Made by a program: the position numbers and the translations under genes. This document shows positions 24,761 through 32,481 of a DNA stretch of 49,778 bases, one piece after another. This stretch comes from Cupriavidus gilardii (GTDB lineage Bacteria > Pseudomonadota > Gammaproteobacteria > Burkholderiales > Burkholderiaceae): positions 1 through 49,778 of the forward strand of contig NZ_VZOV01000030.1 of the NCBI RefSeq assembly GCF_008801915.1, given 5' to 3'. Below the pieces are notes generated by a model that saw only the letters and a program-made list of their open reading frames with translations, ran no database searches and had not been told where the DNA came from. Within the stretch, counting starts at the first letter, position 1. Each line of letters begins with the position of its first letter.

Positions 24761-27715
24761 TCAGCCGTTGCCGAGGCGCCGGATGGCGGCGGTCAGCGTC
24801 TGGCGCGTGCTGCCGTAGTCCGCCCAGGGATCGGCATGCTCGGTCTCTTCGATGCGCGCCAGCGCGTTGGCGATCGTCCATTGCGCGCCCGAGCGCAGCG
24901 CTGGCAGCTCGTCCCAGCTGCAGGGGATCGACACGCCCAGGCCCGGCCGGGCGCGCGCCGAGAACGCGGCCACCGTGGTGGCGCCGCGCCCGTTGCGCAG
25001 GTAGTCGATGAAAATCTTGCCGACGCGGTTGCGCGGCCCGCTCTTGGAGACGAAGCGCTGCGGGATGGTCTTCGCCATATGGACGACCAGCGCCTGGGCA
25101 AAGTCCTTGACCTCGTCCCAGCCGAGCCGGCGCGCGATCGGCACCACCACGTGCAGGCCCTTGCCGCCGCTGGTCTTCAGGAACGCCGTCAGCTCGAGCT
25201 CGTCGAGCATGCCCTTGGTCAGCGCGGCCGCCTCGACCACATGCTTCCAGGGCACGCCCGCGCCGGGGTCCAGGTCGAAGATCACGCGATCGGGCTTTTC
25301 GATCTGGCGCTTGTCGGCGTTCCACGTATGGAACTCGATCACGTTGAGCTGCGCCGCGGCGACGATGCCGGTCTCGCTGGCGACCTCGATCATCGGCGGG
25401 TGGCCCGGCCACAGCGACGGATCGAGCCGATTGACGCCGGCGATGTTGAAGGTCTCGGCATGCTTCTGGAAGAACAGCTCGCCGCCGACGCCGGACGGGC
25501 CACGCAGCACCGCCAGCGGGCGGCCGCGCAATTCCGGCAGCATGCGGGGCGCGACCGCTTCGTAGTAGCGCACCAGGTCGCCCTTGGTCGCGCCGGTCGA
25601 CGGATCGATGACGCGATCGGCATGGCTGACGCGAACGTTGCCGATCTGCTGGCGGCCGGAGGAGGACTTCGTCGCTGCAGCGGGTTTGTCCGACGGCGGC
25701 GTATCGGCGCTCTCAGCCCGGTCGGCGTGGGCCGCCTTCCTGGCGGACTCCGCCGGTTTGTCGCCGGCCTTGTCCTTCTTCCCCTTGCGCGCTGTCGCCG
25801 CGGCTTTCGCCTCGCCCACGCTCTTGCCGGGGGCCGGCATCGCCTTTTCCTTGCCGATCGCGCTGGCGCTCTTGTCCGACCGCAAGCCATGGAACACCGC
25901 ATGGCGGATCAGCCCGTCGCGCGTCCACGAGCCGAACGACACCTCGGCGACCGCCTTCGGCCGAACCCAGATGCCCTTCACGCCTTTGGCGATTGCCGGC
26001 ATCTTGTCGAACGGGGAGGCATCGGTGCGCAGGGCATCGAGCTTGGCGCGGATCGTATCGAGCGTCTTCGTGTCGAAGCCGGTGCCGACCTTGCCGGCAT
26101 AGATCAACCGGCCCGATTCGTCGTGGATGCCCAGCAGCAGCGCGCCCAGGCCGTTGCGCGTGCCCTTGGGCTCGGTGAAGCCGCCGATCACGAACTCCTG
26201 CCGTTCGCTGCATTTGAGCTTGATCCAGTTCGGCGAGCGCGCGGACACGTACGGCGCATCGACACGCTTGCCGATCAGCCCCTCGAGCCGCAGCCGGCAG
26301 GCCGCGCTGAGAATCTCCTCGGGGCCGGCTTCGAAGCTCTCGCTGAAACGCAGGTGCGCCGACACGTTGTGTTCTTCGAAGAGTCGTCGCAGCAGGTCGC
26401 GGCGCTCGACCAGCGCGACCTGGCGCAGATCGTGGCCGGCATAGAAAGGGATGTCGAACACGAAGAACTGGATCGCATCGGTGCGCTCGCTGTCGAAGGC
26501 GTTCTGCAACGCCTGGAAATCGGTGCTGCCGTCCTTGTCGACGATGACGATCTCGCCGTCCAGCCACGCCGATGGCAGGTTCAGCGTGCCGAGCTCGCGC
26601 GCCAGCGTCTTCAGCTTCGATGTCCAGTCGTGCCCGTTGCGCGTGAACAGCTTGACGTCGCTGCCCTCGATGCGGGCCAGCACGCGATAGCCGTCGAACT
26701 TGAGCTCGTAGATCCAGTTCTGCGCATCGACGGGCGGGCCTTGCACCAGCGTCGCCAGTTGCGGCGCCAGCGTCAGCGGCAGCGCCGCGCGCCTCGCGGC
26801 GCTCGGCAGTTGGATTGCGCCGGCGGCGGACCGGCCTTTGCCGGCCGTCTTGCCGGCGCTCTTCCCAGCTGCCGCCCCCTTGCCCGAAGCCGATCCTGTC
26901 GCGGCTTTCGCCGCCGTCCGCGGCGCCTTCCTGGCCGCGGTGCTGGTCGCGCTCTTCGCCGATGCCTTGCGCGCGCCCTCGTCGTCGGCGCTCGGCGTGC
27001 CACCCCCGAGCACGCTGTCCGGCATCGCCTCGGTGATGTCGAACTCCGCCGCCGGCCGCGCCGCATCGTCGCGCTCCTTGATCAGCAGCCACGGTTCCTG
27101 CCGTTCGTCCCGGCCCCGCATCCGTACCAGCGTCCAGGCGCCATGCAGCTTCTCGCCCTGCAGCTCGAACTTCAGCTTGCCGTCGCGATAGCCCTGATGC
27201 GGATCGCCGATCGGTACCCAGGTGCCGCGGTCCCAGACGATCACGGTGCCGGCGCCGTACTGCCTTTCAGGGATCACGCCTTCGAAGTTCGCATATTCGA
27301 GCGGGTGGTCCTCGACGTGGACGCTCATCCGTTTGTCGGCCGGGTCCAGGCTTGGACCCTTCGGAATGGCCCAGCTCTTGAGCGTGCCGTCGAGTTCGAG
27401 GCGGAAGTCGTAGTGCAGGCGGCGCGCCGCGTGTTTCTGCACGACGAACGACAGCGCTTCGGCGGTTTTCGCCGCGGCACGCTGGGCGACCGCGCGGCCG
27501 GCCGGTTCCGCCGTCGTGCCAAAGTCGCGCATCGTGCGATAGCGCTGCAGCGGGTCGGGATTCGCGCCTCGCGCCGCGCGCGGTGCCGCCGGACGCGCGG
27601 CGGCGCGCGACGTCGACCGTGTGGCCGCGCCTTTGGCCGCGGCTGCAGGGGTCTGCTTGCCGGTTCGCTTCGCTGCGGCCTTGGCCGGCTGCTTTGCTGC
27701 TCGCTTTGTCGCCAT
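24761..27715 (-). CDS. ligD: multifunctional DNA ligase D (PE-LIG-POL)
   Basis: 984-aa NHEJ enzyme in the Pseudomonas-type order. A Lys/Ala-rich N-terminal tail (1-50) leads to the 3'-phosphoesterase domain (about 85-225; FVVQKHAARRLHYDFRLELDG, HVEDHPLEYANFEGVIP). A Lys/Ala linker follows (245-300), then the ATP-dependent ligase (about 310-610; nucleotidyl Lys339 in YELKFDGYR, then DGEIVIVD, EGLIGKR and WIKLKC). Another charged linker (620-690) precedes the primase/polymerase (695-984; catalytic Asp814/Asp816 in IFDLDPG, KTSGGKGLH). All key residues look intact. It repairs ends held by Ku, whose gene is on the same strand 3 kb away. Start ATG 27715. Confidence 0.97.
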   Translation of the reverse strand: MATKRAAKQPAKAAAKRTGKQTPAAAAKGAATRSTSRAAARPAAPRAARGANPDPLQRYRTMRDFGTTAEPAGRAVAQRAAAKTAEALSFVVQKHAARRLHYDFRLELDGTLKSWAIPKGPSLDPADKRMSVHVEDHPLEYANFEGVIPERQYGAGTVIVWDRGTWVPIGDPHQGYRDGKLKFELQGEKLHGAWTLVRMRGRDERQEPWLLIKERDDAARPAAEFDITEAMPDSVLGGGTPSADDEGARKASAKSATSTAARKAPRTAAKAATGSASGKGAAAGKSAGKTAGKGRSAAGAIQLPSAARRAALPLTLAPQLATLVQGPPVDAQNWIYELKFDGYRVLARIEGSDVKLFTRNGHDWTSKLKTLARELGTLNLPSAWLDGEIVIVDKDGSTDFQALQNAFDSERTDAIQFFVFDIPFYAGHDLRQVALVERRDLLRRLFEEHNVSAHLRFSESFEAGPEEILSAACRLRLEGLIGKRVDAPYVSARSPNWIKLKCSERQEFVIGGFTEPKGTRNGLGALLLGIHDESGRLIYAGKVGTGFDTKTLDTIRAKLDALRTDASPFDKMPAIAKGVKGIWVRPKAVAEVSFGSWTRDGLIRHAVFHGLRSDKSASAIGKEKAMPAPGKSVGEAKAAATARKGKKDKAGDKPAESARKAAHADRAESADTPPSDKPAAATKSSSGRQQIGNVRVSHADRVIDPSTGATKGDLVRYYEAVAPRMLPELRGRPLAVLRGPSGVGGELFFQKHAETFNIAGVNRLDPSLWPGHPPMIEVASETGIVAAAQLNVIEFHTWNADKRQIEKPDRVIFDLDPGAGVPWKHVVEAAALTKGMLDELELTAFLKTSGGKGLHVVVPIARRLGWDEVKDFAQALVVHMAKTIPQRFVSKSGPRNRVGKIFIDYLRNGRGATTVAAFSARARPGLGVSIPCSWDELPALRSGAQWTIANALARIEETEHADPWADYGSTRQTLTAAIRRLGNG

Positions 27716-27795
27716 TGCGGCCGCTCCTCGATCGGAACACGCGGAATTGCGTGGCCCTGGTCCTTCGCGTCAAGCGCGGCATTTGAATTGCCGTG

Positions 27796-27828
27796 ATTTC
27801 GCTTGAGATTTCGCTTGTTATTTCGCTT
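27796..27828. repeat. three 12-bp iterons upstream of ligD
   Basis: ATTTCGCTT occurs at 27796-27804, 27808-27816 and 27820-27828, an exact 12-bp period with different 3-bp spacers. It lies 81-113 bp upstream of the ligD start. On the minus strand (ligD direction) the unit reads AAGCGAAAT, and a TATAAG lies at the upstream edge. It looks like a set of helically phased binding sites. Confidence 0.7.
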
Positions 27829-28316
27829 ATAGGCAATCGGAATGCGGCGATCCATCGGCCACCGTCCTACATCGGCAATGACCGGAACGATCGCCACCAT
27901 GGCGGGATAGCGGGGGCGAGCGGATCCGCATGACGAACAGCGGGCATGTTGCCGCGCTATGGGCGCTGCCGCACAGACGCCGCCGTGCACATCCTGCATG
28001 GCCGAGTAAAAAGTACGAGCGAGACGCATCGCGAGGCGGGGTTTCGGGCCGCGGCAGCGTGTCGCCGTGGCGCGGCGTCAGGCACTTGCCGCGAGCCCTT
28101 GCGTCACCGTGGCGCGCGGCCGAATGTGTCGGCCTCGCGTGGAACGCCTCGCGTTTCTGGCATGTGTTTCGCGTCATCGAGATCGTAGGCCGGGTCCTGC
28201 GCGGGGCATCGCCGTGCCGGCAGGACCTGTTCGCGAACCCGCCTGGCGCGGTCGCCGGCGCGCCGCCAATGCGGGCGTTACGTGGCATGCGCGGGCCAGT
28301 CTCAGGAGTGAACAAC
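27829..28316. other. intergenic region between ligD and the DPYxxGA protein gene
   Basis: Apart from the iterons at its left edge I see no supported gene here. Long open frames on both strands are GC-rich artefacts with no protein-like sequence. It must carry the divergent promoters. An AGGAGTGAACAAC ribosome site closes the region before 28317. Confidence 0.5.
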
Positions 28317-28709
28317 ATGACGAAACACCACCTCGTACGCAGCGCCGTCGCGGCGCTGGCATTGACCGGTTCCTGCGTGGCACTGGCGCAGGTGCCGGGT
28401 GACCGCGGCGCTGCCACCGGCACCGCGCCGGGTACCGCACCGGCGGGCCAATACGATCCCGCCAATCCGGCCGCGGCAGGCACGCGCGATCCGTACAGCA
28501 GCGGCGCCCGCGTGGGCGACAACTTCGATCCGTACACGCAGGGCACCAACCAGCCGACGCAGCAGTATCTGGCGCCGGCGGGCACGCAGCCGATGCCGAT
28601 GAGCGGCAGCTACGACGCGCGCATGGAGAATCACGACACGCACTATCACGACCTGTCGACGCTGGGCTCGCGCGTCGGCAAGCGCAGCCAGTTCCTCGAC
28701 GGAGGTTGA
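28317..28709 (+). CDS. secreted protein with DPYxxGA motifs
   Basis: 130-aa precursor. The signal peptide (VRSAVAALALTGSCVALA, cleavage after ALA at about residue 24) is followed by a Pro/Gly/Thr-rich part with YDPANPAAAGTRDPYSSGARVGDNFDPYTQGT (split motifs DPYSSGAR and DPYTQGTN). It ends with a polar stretch rich in His/Asp/Tyr (MENHDTHYHDLSTLGSRVGKRSQFLDGG). The DPY[ST]xG[AT] motif is the same type as the repeats in the protein at 8835-9113. AGGAG lies upstream and a strong terminator downstream (28747-28780). Function unknown; export is clear. Confidence 0.75.
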   Translation: MTKHHLVRSAVAALALTGSCVALAQVPGDRGAATGTAPGTAPAGQYDPANPAAAGTRDPYSSGARVGDNFDPYTQGTNQPTQQYLAPAGTQPMPMSGSYDARMENHDTHYHDLSTLGSRVGKRSQFLDGG

Positions 28710-28746
28710 TCGGCCGGCTGCATCGATTCGAGTACCGGAGACAGCA

Positions 28747-28780
28747 AGGAGCGCGGCGGGCATCGGCCCGCCGCGCTCCT
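28747..28780 (+). terminator. terminator after the DPYxxGA protein gene
   Basis: A 15-bp perfect stem (AGGAGCGCGGCGGGC at 28747-28761 and its complement at 28766-28780) has a 4-base loop and is followed by GTCGTTTC. Strong hairpin, modest T-run. Confidence 0.8.
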
Positions 28781-28827
28781 GTCGTTTCAACGAGGCCGCC
28801 ACTAAATGCCGTCGATTCGGTGTCCCT

Positions 28828-29040
28828 CTATCGCAGCGGCGGAAACACGTACCACGAACCGTCGCGATGACGGAAGAACACGATCGACAGCCGTTTCCCC
28901 GCGCGTTCGAAGCCGATGCACGCATAGGGCACGCGGCGGCTGCCGGTATGTCCGAAACCGGTGACCCGGCATGGGTGGCTGGCCGACAGCGGCAGCCATT
29001 TCTGCGCGGCCTCGCGCAGCGACGTCGTCTTGCCTTGCAT
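28828..29040 (-). CDS. small protein of unknown function
   Basis: 70-aa protein, not recognised. The ATG at 29040 has AAGGGGAGC a few bases upstream, a good ribosome site. The sequence is basic, with a folded-looking C-terminal half: VPYACIGFERAGKRLSIVFFRHRDGSWYVFPPL reads as three beta strands. There is no signal peptide or membrane segment. Its short size and clear start favour a real gene. Confidence 0.6.
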   Translation of the reverse strand: MQGKTTSLREAAQKWLPLSASHPCRVTGFGHTGSRRVPYACIGFERAGKRLSIVFFRHRDGSWYVFPPLR

Positions 29041-29265
29041 CGCACGCTCCCCTTGATGTTGGTCACGCGATGCCGCGCTCGCGAATGCAGCGCGGCGGCG
29101 CGATCTTGCGTTCCTGCTTACCAGCGTAGAAGCGACGGCGCGCGCGACACGTCGGCTTGACCCGCAGCGCGGCCTCGGCGATCGGCGGATTGCGTTGTCA
29201 GCGAATGACCACAGCGATGCCGTGCGGAATTTTCACGCGTCGTAAGAAGGGGAGGGAAGGGGAAG

Positions 29266-29292
29266 AAAAAAGGGACGCATCCGCGTCCCTTT
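29266..29292 (-). terminator. terminator of the Gln/Gly-rich protein gene
   Basis: AAAGGGACGC (29269-29278) and GCGTCCCTTT (29283-29292) form a 10-bp stem with loop ATCC. Read on the minus strand, it ends in a T-run (A at 29266-29271). It sits 35 bp after the stop at 29327. The DNA just beyond is a 32-base pure purine run (29244-29275). Confidence 0.88.
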
Positions 29293-29326
29293 GCTGCCGA
29301 CAGAAGGCAGTGCCGATCATCGGCAA

Positions 29327-29764
29327 TTACCGCTCGCGGTTCTGGCCCGACTGCCCGCCCGAGGACTGCTGGCCGGGCTGGCCGCTGGTGCCGGACTGCT
29401 GCTGTTGCTGGCCGCCGCTCTGGCCGCCCATGCCGCTTTGCTGACCGCTCTGCCTGCCGCCTTGCTGCTGCTGGCCGCCTTGGCCACCCATGCCGCCCTG
29501 CTGGCCGGCCTGGCCGCCGCCTTGCTGCGACTGGCCGCCCATGCCACCCATGCCGCCTTCGCTCTGGCCCATGCCGCCCTGCTGACCGCCCTGGCGACCG
29601 CCTTGCTGTTGCTGACCGCCCTGGCCGCTTTGGTTGCCCATTCCGCCCTGTTGGCCGGTCTGGCTGCCGCTCTGCTGATGCTGCTGAGACGATTGGCCAC
29701 CCTGGCCCATGCCACCCTTTTCGGTGCCGCCTTGCTGCGCCTGCGGTTGCTGTTGCTGTTTCAT
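29327..29764 (-). CDS. Gln/Gly-rich low-complexity protein
   Basis: 145-aa protein made almost only of Gln, Gly, Ser and Met. Repeats such as QQGGMG, GGQQQQGGRQ and GQQGGMGGQ recur throughout, and there are few hydrophobic or charged residues apart from the ends (MKQQQQPQAQQ..., ...GQNRER). It has no signal peptide. GGAGA lies upstream of the ATG and its own terminator downstream, so it is expressed as a unit. The composition resembles disordered, prion-like or desiccation-protection proteins, and one segment (GGTEKGGMGQGG) recalls stress-induced KGG-type motifs. Function not known. Confidence 0.75.
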   Translation of the reverse strand: MKQQQQPQAQQGGTEKGGMGQGGQSSQQHQQSGSQTGQQGGMGNQSGQGGQQQQGGRQGGQQGGMGQSEGGMGGMGGQSQQGGGQAGQQGGMGGQGGQQQQGGRQSGQQSGMGGQSGGQQQQQSGTSGQPGQQSSGGQSGQNRER

Positions 29765-29923
29765 TGCTGGTCTCCATCAGCGGCGAAATGCCGCGCCTTG
29801 GTGTCGTGCAATGGGCGTGCCATCGCGTTGCAACATCAATGAACGCCGGCCGATCGGGCGCGACACGGCGCAGGTATGGCGTTTGCGTGTCATCGATGGT
29901 CAACATTCGGTCAGGGAGGGCAT

Positions 29924-30271
29924 ATGACCAAGCAACCGACGCATCCGGAACGCGAACCTCGGCAGGGCCAGTCCGGCGGACGGCCACAGGGCGAGACGAC
30001 CGGAGTCAGGACGGCACAGGGAACCAGCGAGGGGCCGGGACCGCTGGCAGAGCAGTCGCGGCCGGACCCCGGCACGCTGCCGCAGAAGGGTGGCGGCGAA
30101 CCGATGCCGCGCCTGCCGCACGAGCGCGACGAATCGCATCAGAGCCAGCACACCGGCAGCCGGCCGGTGGGTCGTCAGGCCGCGCGCGATATCGAGCGCG
30201 GACTCGAGGAAACCGATCTGTACGGCTCGCGCGGGCGCCGCGGCGGCGCGGCCGCGGAGGACAACGATTGA
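29924..30271 (+). CDS. small disordered hydrophilic protein
   Basis: 115-aa protein, not recognised. It is rich in Gly, Gln, Glu, Arg and Pro with almost no hydrophobic residues (PEREPRQGQSGGRPQGE near the start, QQ/HQSQHTGSRP later). Only the end, RQAARDIERGLEETDLYGSRGR, looks helical. GGGAGG lies 5 bases before the ATG at 29924, a strong site. It belongs to the group of disordered small proteins in this stretch, and its stop is 2 bp from that of the convergent nuclease gene. Confidence 0.65.
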   Translation: MTKQPTHPEREPRQGQSGGRPQGETTGVRTAQGTSEGPGPLAEQSRPDPGTLPQKGGGEPMPRLPHERDESHQSQHTGSRPVGRQAARDIERGLEETDLYGSRGRRGGAAAEDND

Positions 30272-30273
30272 GC

Positions 30274-30900
30274 CTAGTACGGCAATGACAGCCGATGCCG
30301 GCTCTGCCAATTGTCGACGTAGCGCTTGACCAGACGTGCATCGCCGCGAATCAGGATGCCGTTCTCGGTGTTGCGCTCCTCGGCCGATTTGGTGAAGTTG
30401 AACGAGCCGGTGAAGACCGCCTCGCCGTCGAAGATCATCACCTTGTTGTGCGCGATCGCGGGGCGCGAGTCGATCATCACCTCGATGCCCTGGTGCTTCA
30501 GAAACGTGGCACTGGTATAGCGCTCCGACACCTGGCTCTTGTCGAGGATCACGCGCACATCGACGCCGCGCTTGCGCGCCTGCATCAACGCCTCGGCAAT
30601 CGGCTTGCTGGTGAACGAATACGCCTGCACCAGCACGCTGCGCCGCGCATGGCGGATCGCGTCGACCAGCATGGCCTGGCAGCTTTCGCCATCGGGCGTG
30701 AAGCACAGCGCGTAACTGGCGCCATCGGCGAAGTTGCGCGCGCCGTCAGGGAGGGCCATCGGTGCTTCGCCGCTGCGGGGCAGGATGCGTGCGGACGCGG
30801 CGGGCGCCAGCACTGTAGAACAAAGCAGAACGGACAACAGGGCGCCGGCGACGATGGCGGGCGCGCGAAACACAAAGGACATGAGACCGCGTGAAGGCAT
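30274..30900 (-). CDS. secreted phospholipase D-like endonuclease (Nuc-type)
   Basis: 208-aa precursor. The signal peptide (VFRAPAIVAGALLSVLLCSTVLAPAASA) is followed by a one-HKD phospholipase D domain: LVDAIRHARRSVLVQAYSFTSKPIAEALMQARKRGVDVRVILDKSQ and the catalytic His-x-Lys-x4-Asp in HNKVMIFDGEAVFTGSFNFTKSAEERNTEN (in part). This is the layout of plasmid Nuc and related periplasmic nucleases, which dimerise to form one active site. Starts at 30900 and 30882 both keep the signal peptide; the first is given. A nuclease role is likely, a lipase possible. Confidence 0.88.
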   Translation of the reverse strand: MPSRGLMSFVFRAPAIVAGALLSVLLCSTVLAPAASARILPRSGEAPMALPDGARNFADGASYALCFTPDGESCQAMLVDAIRHARRSVLVQAYSFTSKPIAEALMQARKRGVDVRVILDKSQVSERYTSATFLKHQGIEVMIDSRPAIAHNKVMIFDGEAVFTGSFNFTKSAEERNTENGILIRGDARLVKRYVDNWQSRHRLSLPY

Positions 30901-31125
30901 TGCCGCGGAGCGCGCCGCTCGCGACAACGGTAGCCAATTGAATAACGAATCGAAATGGAAACGTTGCGAGGCGGGGAAGTTAGCAGCGTGAGCACGCAAA
31001 GGCAAGGCGGTTGGAACGGCCCGGCACGGCTGCCTATGATGAAACGCGTGTCGGCACATGCCGACGCCGCTCGGTTATCCCAAACCTGGCGCCAGTAGCG
31101 CGGCGCCCAATCCTGGAGACAAGCG

Positions 31126-31332
31126 ATGTCGAATCACACCTACAAGCTCGTCGAAATCGTCGGCACGTCGCCCGACGGCACCGATGCCGCGATCCGCAGC
31201 GCGCTGGCCAAGGCGTCGGAGACCATCAAGAACATGGATTGGTTCGAGGTGGTCGAGATGCGTGGCCATATCGTCAATGGCCAGATTGCGCATTACCAGG
31301 TCACGTTGAAAGTCGGCTTCCGCGTCGAATGA
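31126..31332 (+). CDS. dodecin family flavin-binding protein
   Basis: 68-aa protein matching dodecin in length and sequence: HTYKLVEIVGTSPDGTDAAIRSALAKASETIKNMDWFEVVEMRGHI, then GQIAHYQVTLKVGFRVE (helix between beta strands). Dodecins form hollow 12-mers that store flavins or coenzyme A and shield against their photochemistry. The conserved Trp in NMDWFEV stacks on the flavin. TGGAGAC lies upstream of the ATG. It sits at the right edge of the stress-type gene cluster. Confidence 0.95.
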   Translation: MSNHTYKLVEIVGTSPDGTDAAIRSALAKASETIKNMDWFEVVEMRGHIVNGQIAHYQVTLKVGFRVE

Positions 31333-31556
31333 GCGTGCCGCACGGTCGGCGCCGCGCATGCCGCGGTGGCCGCCGCCGTGTTCGGTTCTTTCCTTCCGTT
31401 CTTCCCTCCGTGTTCTTCGCTGCCGCGCGGCTGTCTTGCGGAAGCGGCGAGCGGCATCCGGTTTCCAGGCCTTTCTTGCGGGCGCCGGGCCACTGCCTTG
31501 ACCCCGCCACCGCACGGGTGTAACCTTTGCGCTCGGTGTTCATTCTGCGAATTGAA
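31333..31556. other. intergenic region after dodecin
   Basis: No gene is supported. It contains a pyrimidine-rich tract (31386-31409, one G) and leads into the operator-like palindrome at 31557. The pcaI start is at 31758, so the whole gap is 425 bp. Confidence 0.5.
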
Positions 31557-31571
31557 GTTCGTATAGCGAAC
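31557..31571 (+). promoter_or_regulatory. PcaR-like operator upstream of pcaIJF
   Basis: GTTCG TATAG CGAAC is a perfect 5-bp inverted repeat with 5-bp spacing. Wider arms GTGTTC (31536-31541) and GAACAC (31568-31573) surround it. It resembles the 15-bp site I recall for P. putida PcaR, GTTCGATAATCGCAC, which overlaps the pcaI -10 region; here the centre TATAGC could likewise be a -10. A PcaR-type IclR gene is present at 6099-6956. Confidence 0.6.
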
Positions 31572-31757
31572 ACCAGCAAGAACAAGAGTCCGCAAGACGG
31601 ACCACCGTTTGACTGCTAGGGCCTTTATGGGCGCCGCCACGGCGCGCCCGGAACCACGCCAGGCAGAACCCTCCGGAGACGACGCTTCCAGCGACCGCCC
31701 AATCCTCGGGCGGCGGGCTCCGGCCGGTCCGGCCAGGCCATCTCGACTGGAACGCAA

Positions 31758-32441
31758 TTGATCAACAAGCTCTTCGACTCGGTGGAATCGGCGGTGGCCG
31801 ACATCCATGACGGCGCGACCATCATGATCGGCGGCTTCGGCCTGGCCGGCATGCCGGCGCAACTCATCGATGCGCTGATCGCCCAGGGCGCGCGCGACCT
31901 GACCATCGTCAACAACAACGCCGGCAACGGCGAAACGGGCCTGGCCGCGCTGCTCAAGGCCAAGCGCGTGCGCAAGATCATTTGCTCGTTCCCGCGCCAG
32001 GTCGATTCCTACGTGTTCGATTCGCTGTACCACGCCGGCCAGATCGAGCTGGAACTGGTGCCGCAAGGCAACCTGGCCGAGCGCATCCGCGCCGCCGGCG
32101 CCGGCATCGGCGGTTTCTTCACCCGCACCGCCTACGGCACGCCGCTGGCCGAGGGCAAGGAAACCCGCATCATCGACGGCCAGGGCTATGTGTTCGAGTC
32201 GCCGATCCACGCCGACTTCGCGCTGATCAAGGCCGACACCGCCGACCGCTGGGGCAACCTGACCTACCGCAAGACCGCGCGCAACTTCGGCCCGATCATG
32301 GCGATGGCCGCCAAATGCGCGATCGTGCAGGTCAGCCGCGTGGTCGAACTGGGCGAACTGGATCCGGAGCACATCGTGACGCCGAGCCTGTTCGTCAAGC
32401 GCGTCGTCAAGGTCGACGCCGCTGCCGCCAACGCCGCCTGA
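31758..32441 (+). CDS. pcaI: 3-oxoadipate CoA-transferase subunit A
   Basis: 227-aa alpha subunit of the enzyme that moves CoA from succinyl-CoA to 3-oxoadipate in the beta-ketoadipate pathway. The opening INKLFDSVESAVADIHDGATIMIGGFG and the TIVNNNAGNGETGLA block are typical of PcaI rather than acetoacetate transferases. The start is TTG at 31758 (GGAAC upstream), which gives the conserved MINK beginning; no ATG fits. pcaJ follows after 40 bp and pcaF after that, forming a clear operon. Confidence 0.95.
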   Translation: MINKLFDSVESAVADIHDGATIMIGGFGLAGMPAQLIDALIAQGARDLTIVNNNAGNGETGLAALLKAKRVRKIICSFPRQVDSYVFDSLYHAGQIELELVPQGNLAERIRAAGAGIGGFFTRTAYGTPLAEGKETRIIDGQGYVFESPIHADFALIKADTADRWGNLTYRKTARNFGPIMAMAAKCAIVQVSRVVELGELDPEHIVTPSLFVKRVVKVDAAAANAA

Positions 32442-32481
32442 CGCGCGGACGCGCCCAACCCGCATCGAAGAGAGAAGCGAT

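Noticed and set aside
24710..27796. Open frame of about 1000 codons opposite ligD
   Set aside because: Mirror of the ligD codon pattern; low-complexity Arg/Leu/Ala/Gln text without motifs. ligD on the other strand has all catalytic motifs.
27827..28585. 252-codon minus-strand frame between ligD and the DPYxxGA gene
   Set aside because: Composition is not protein-like, and it overlaps the better supported plus-strand gene at 28317-28709.
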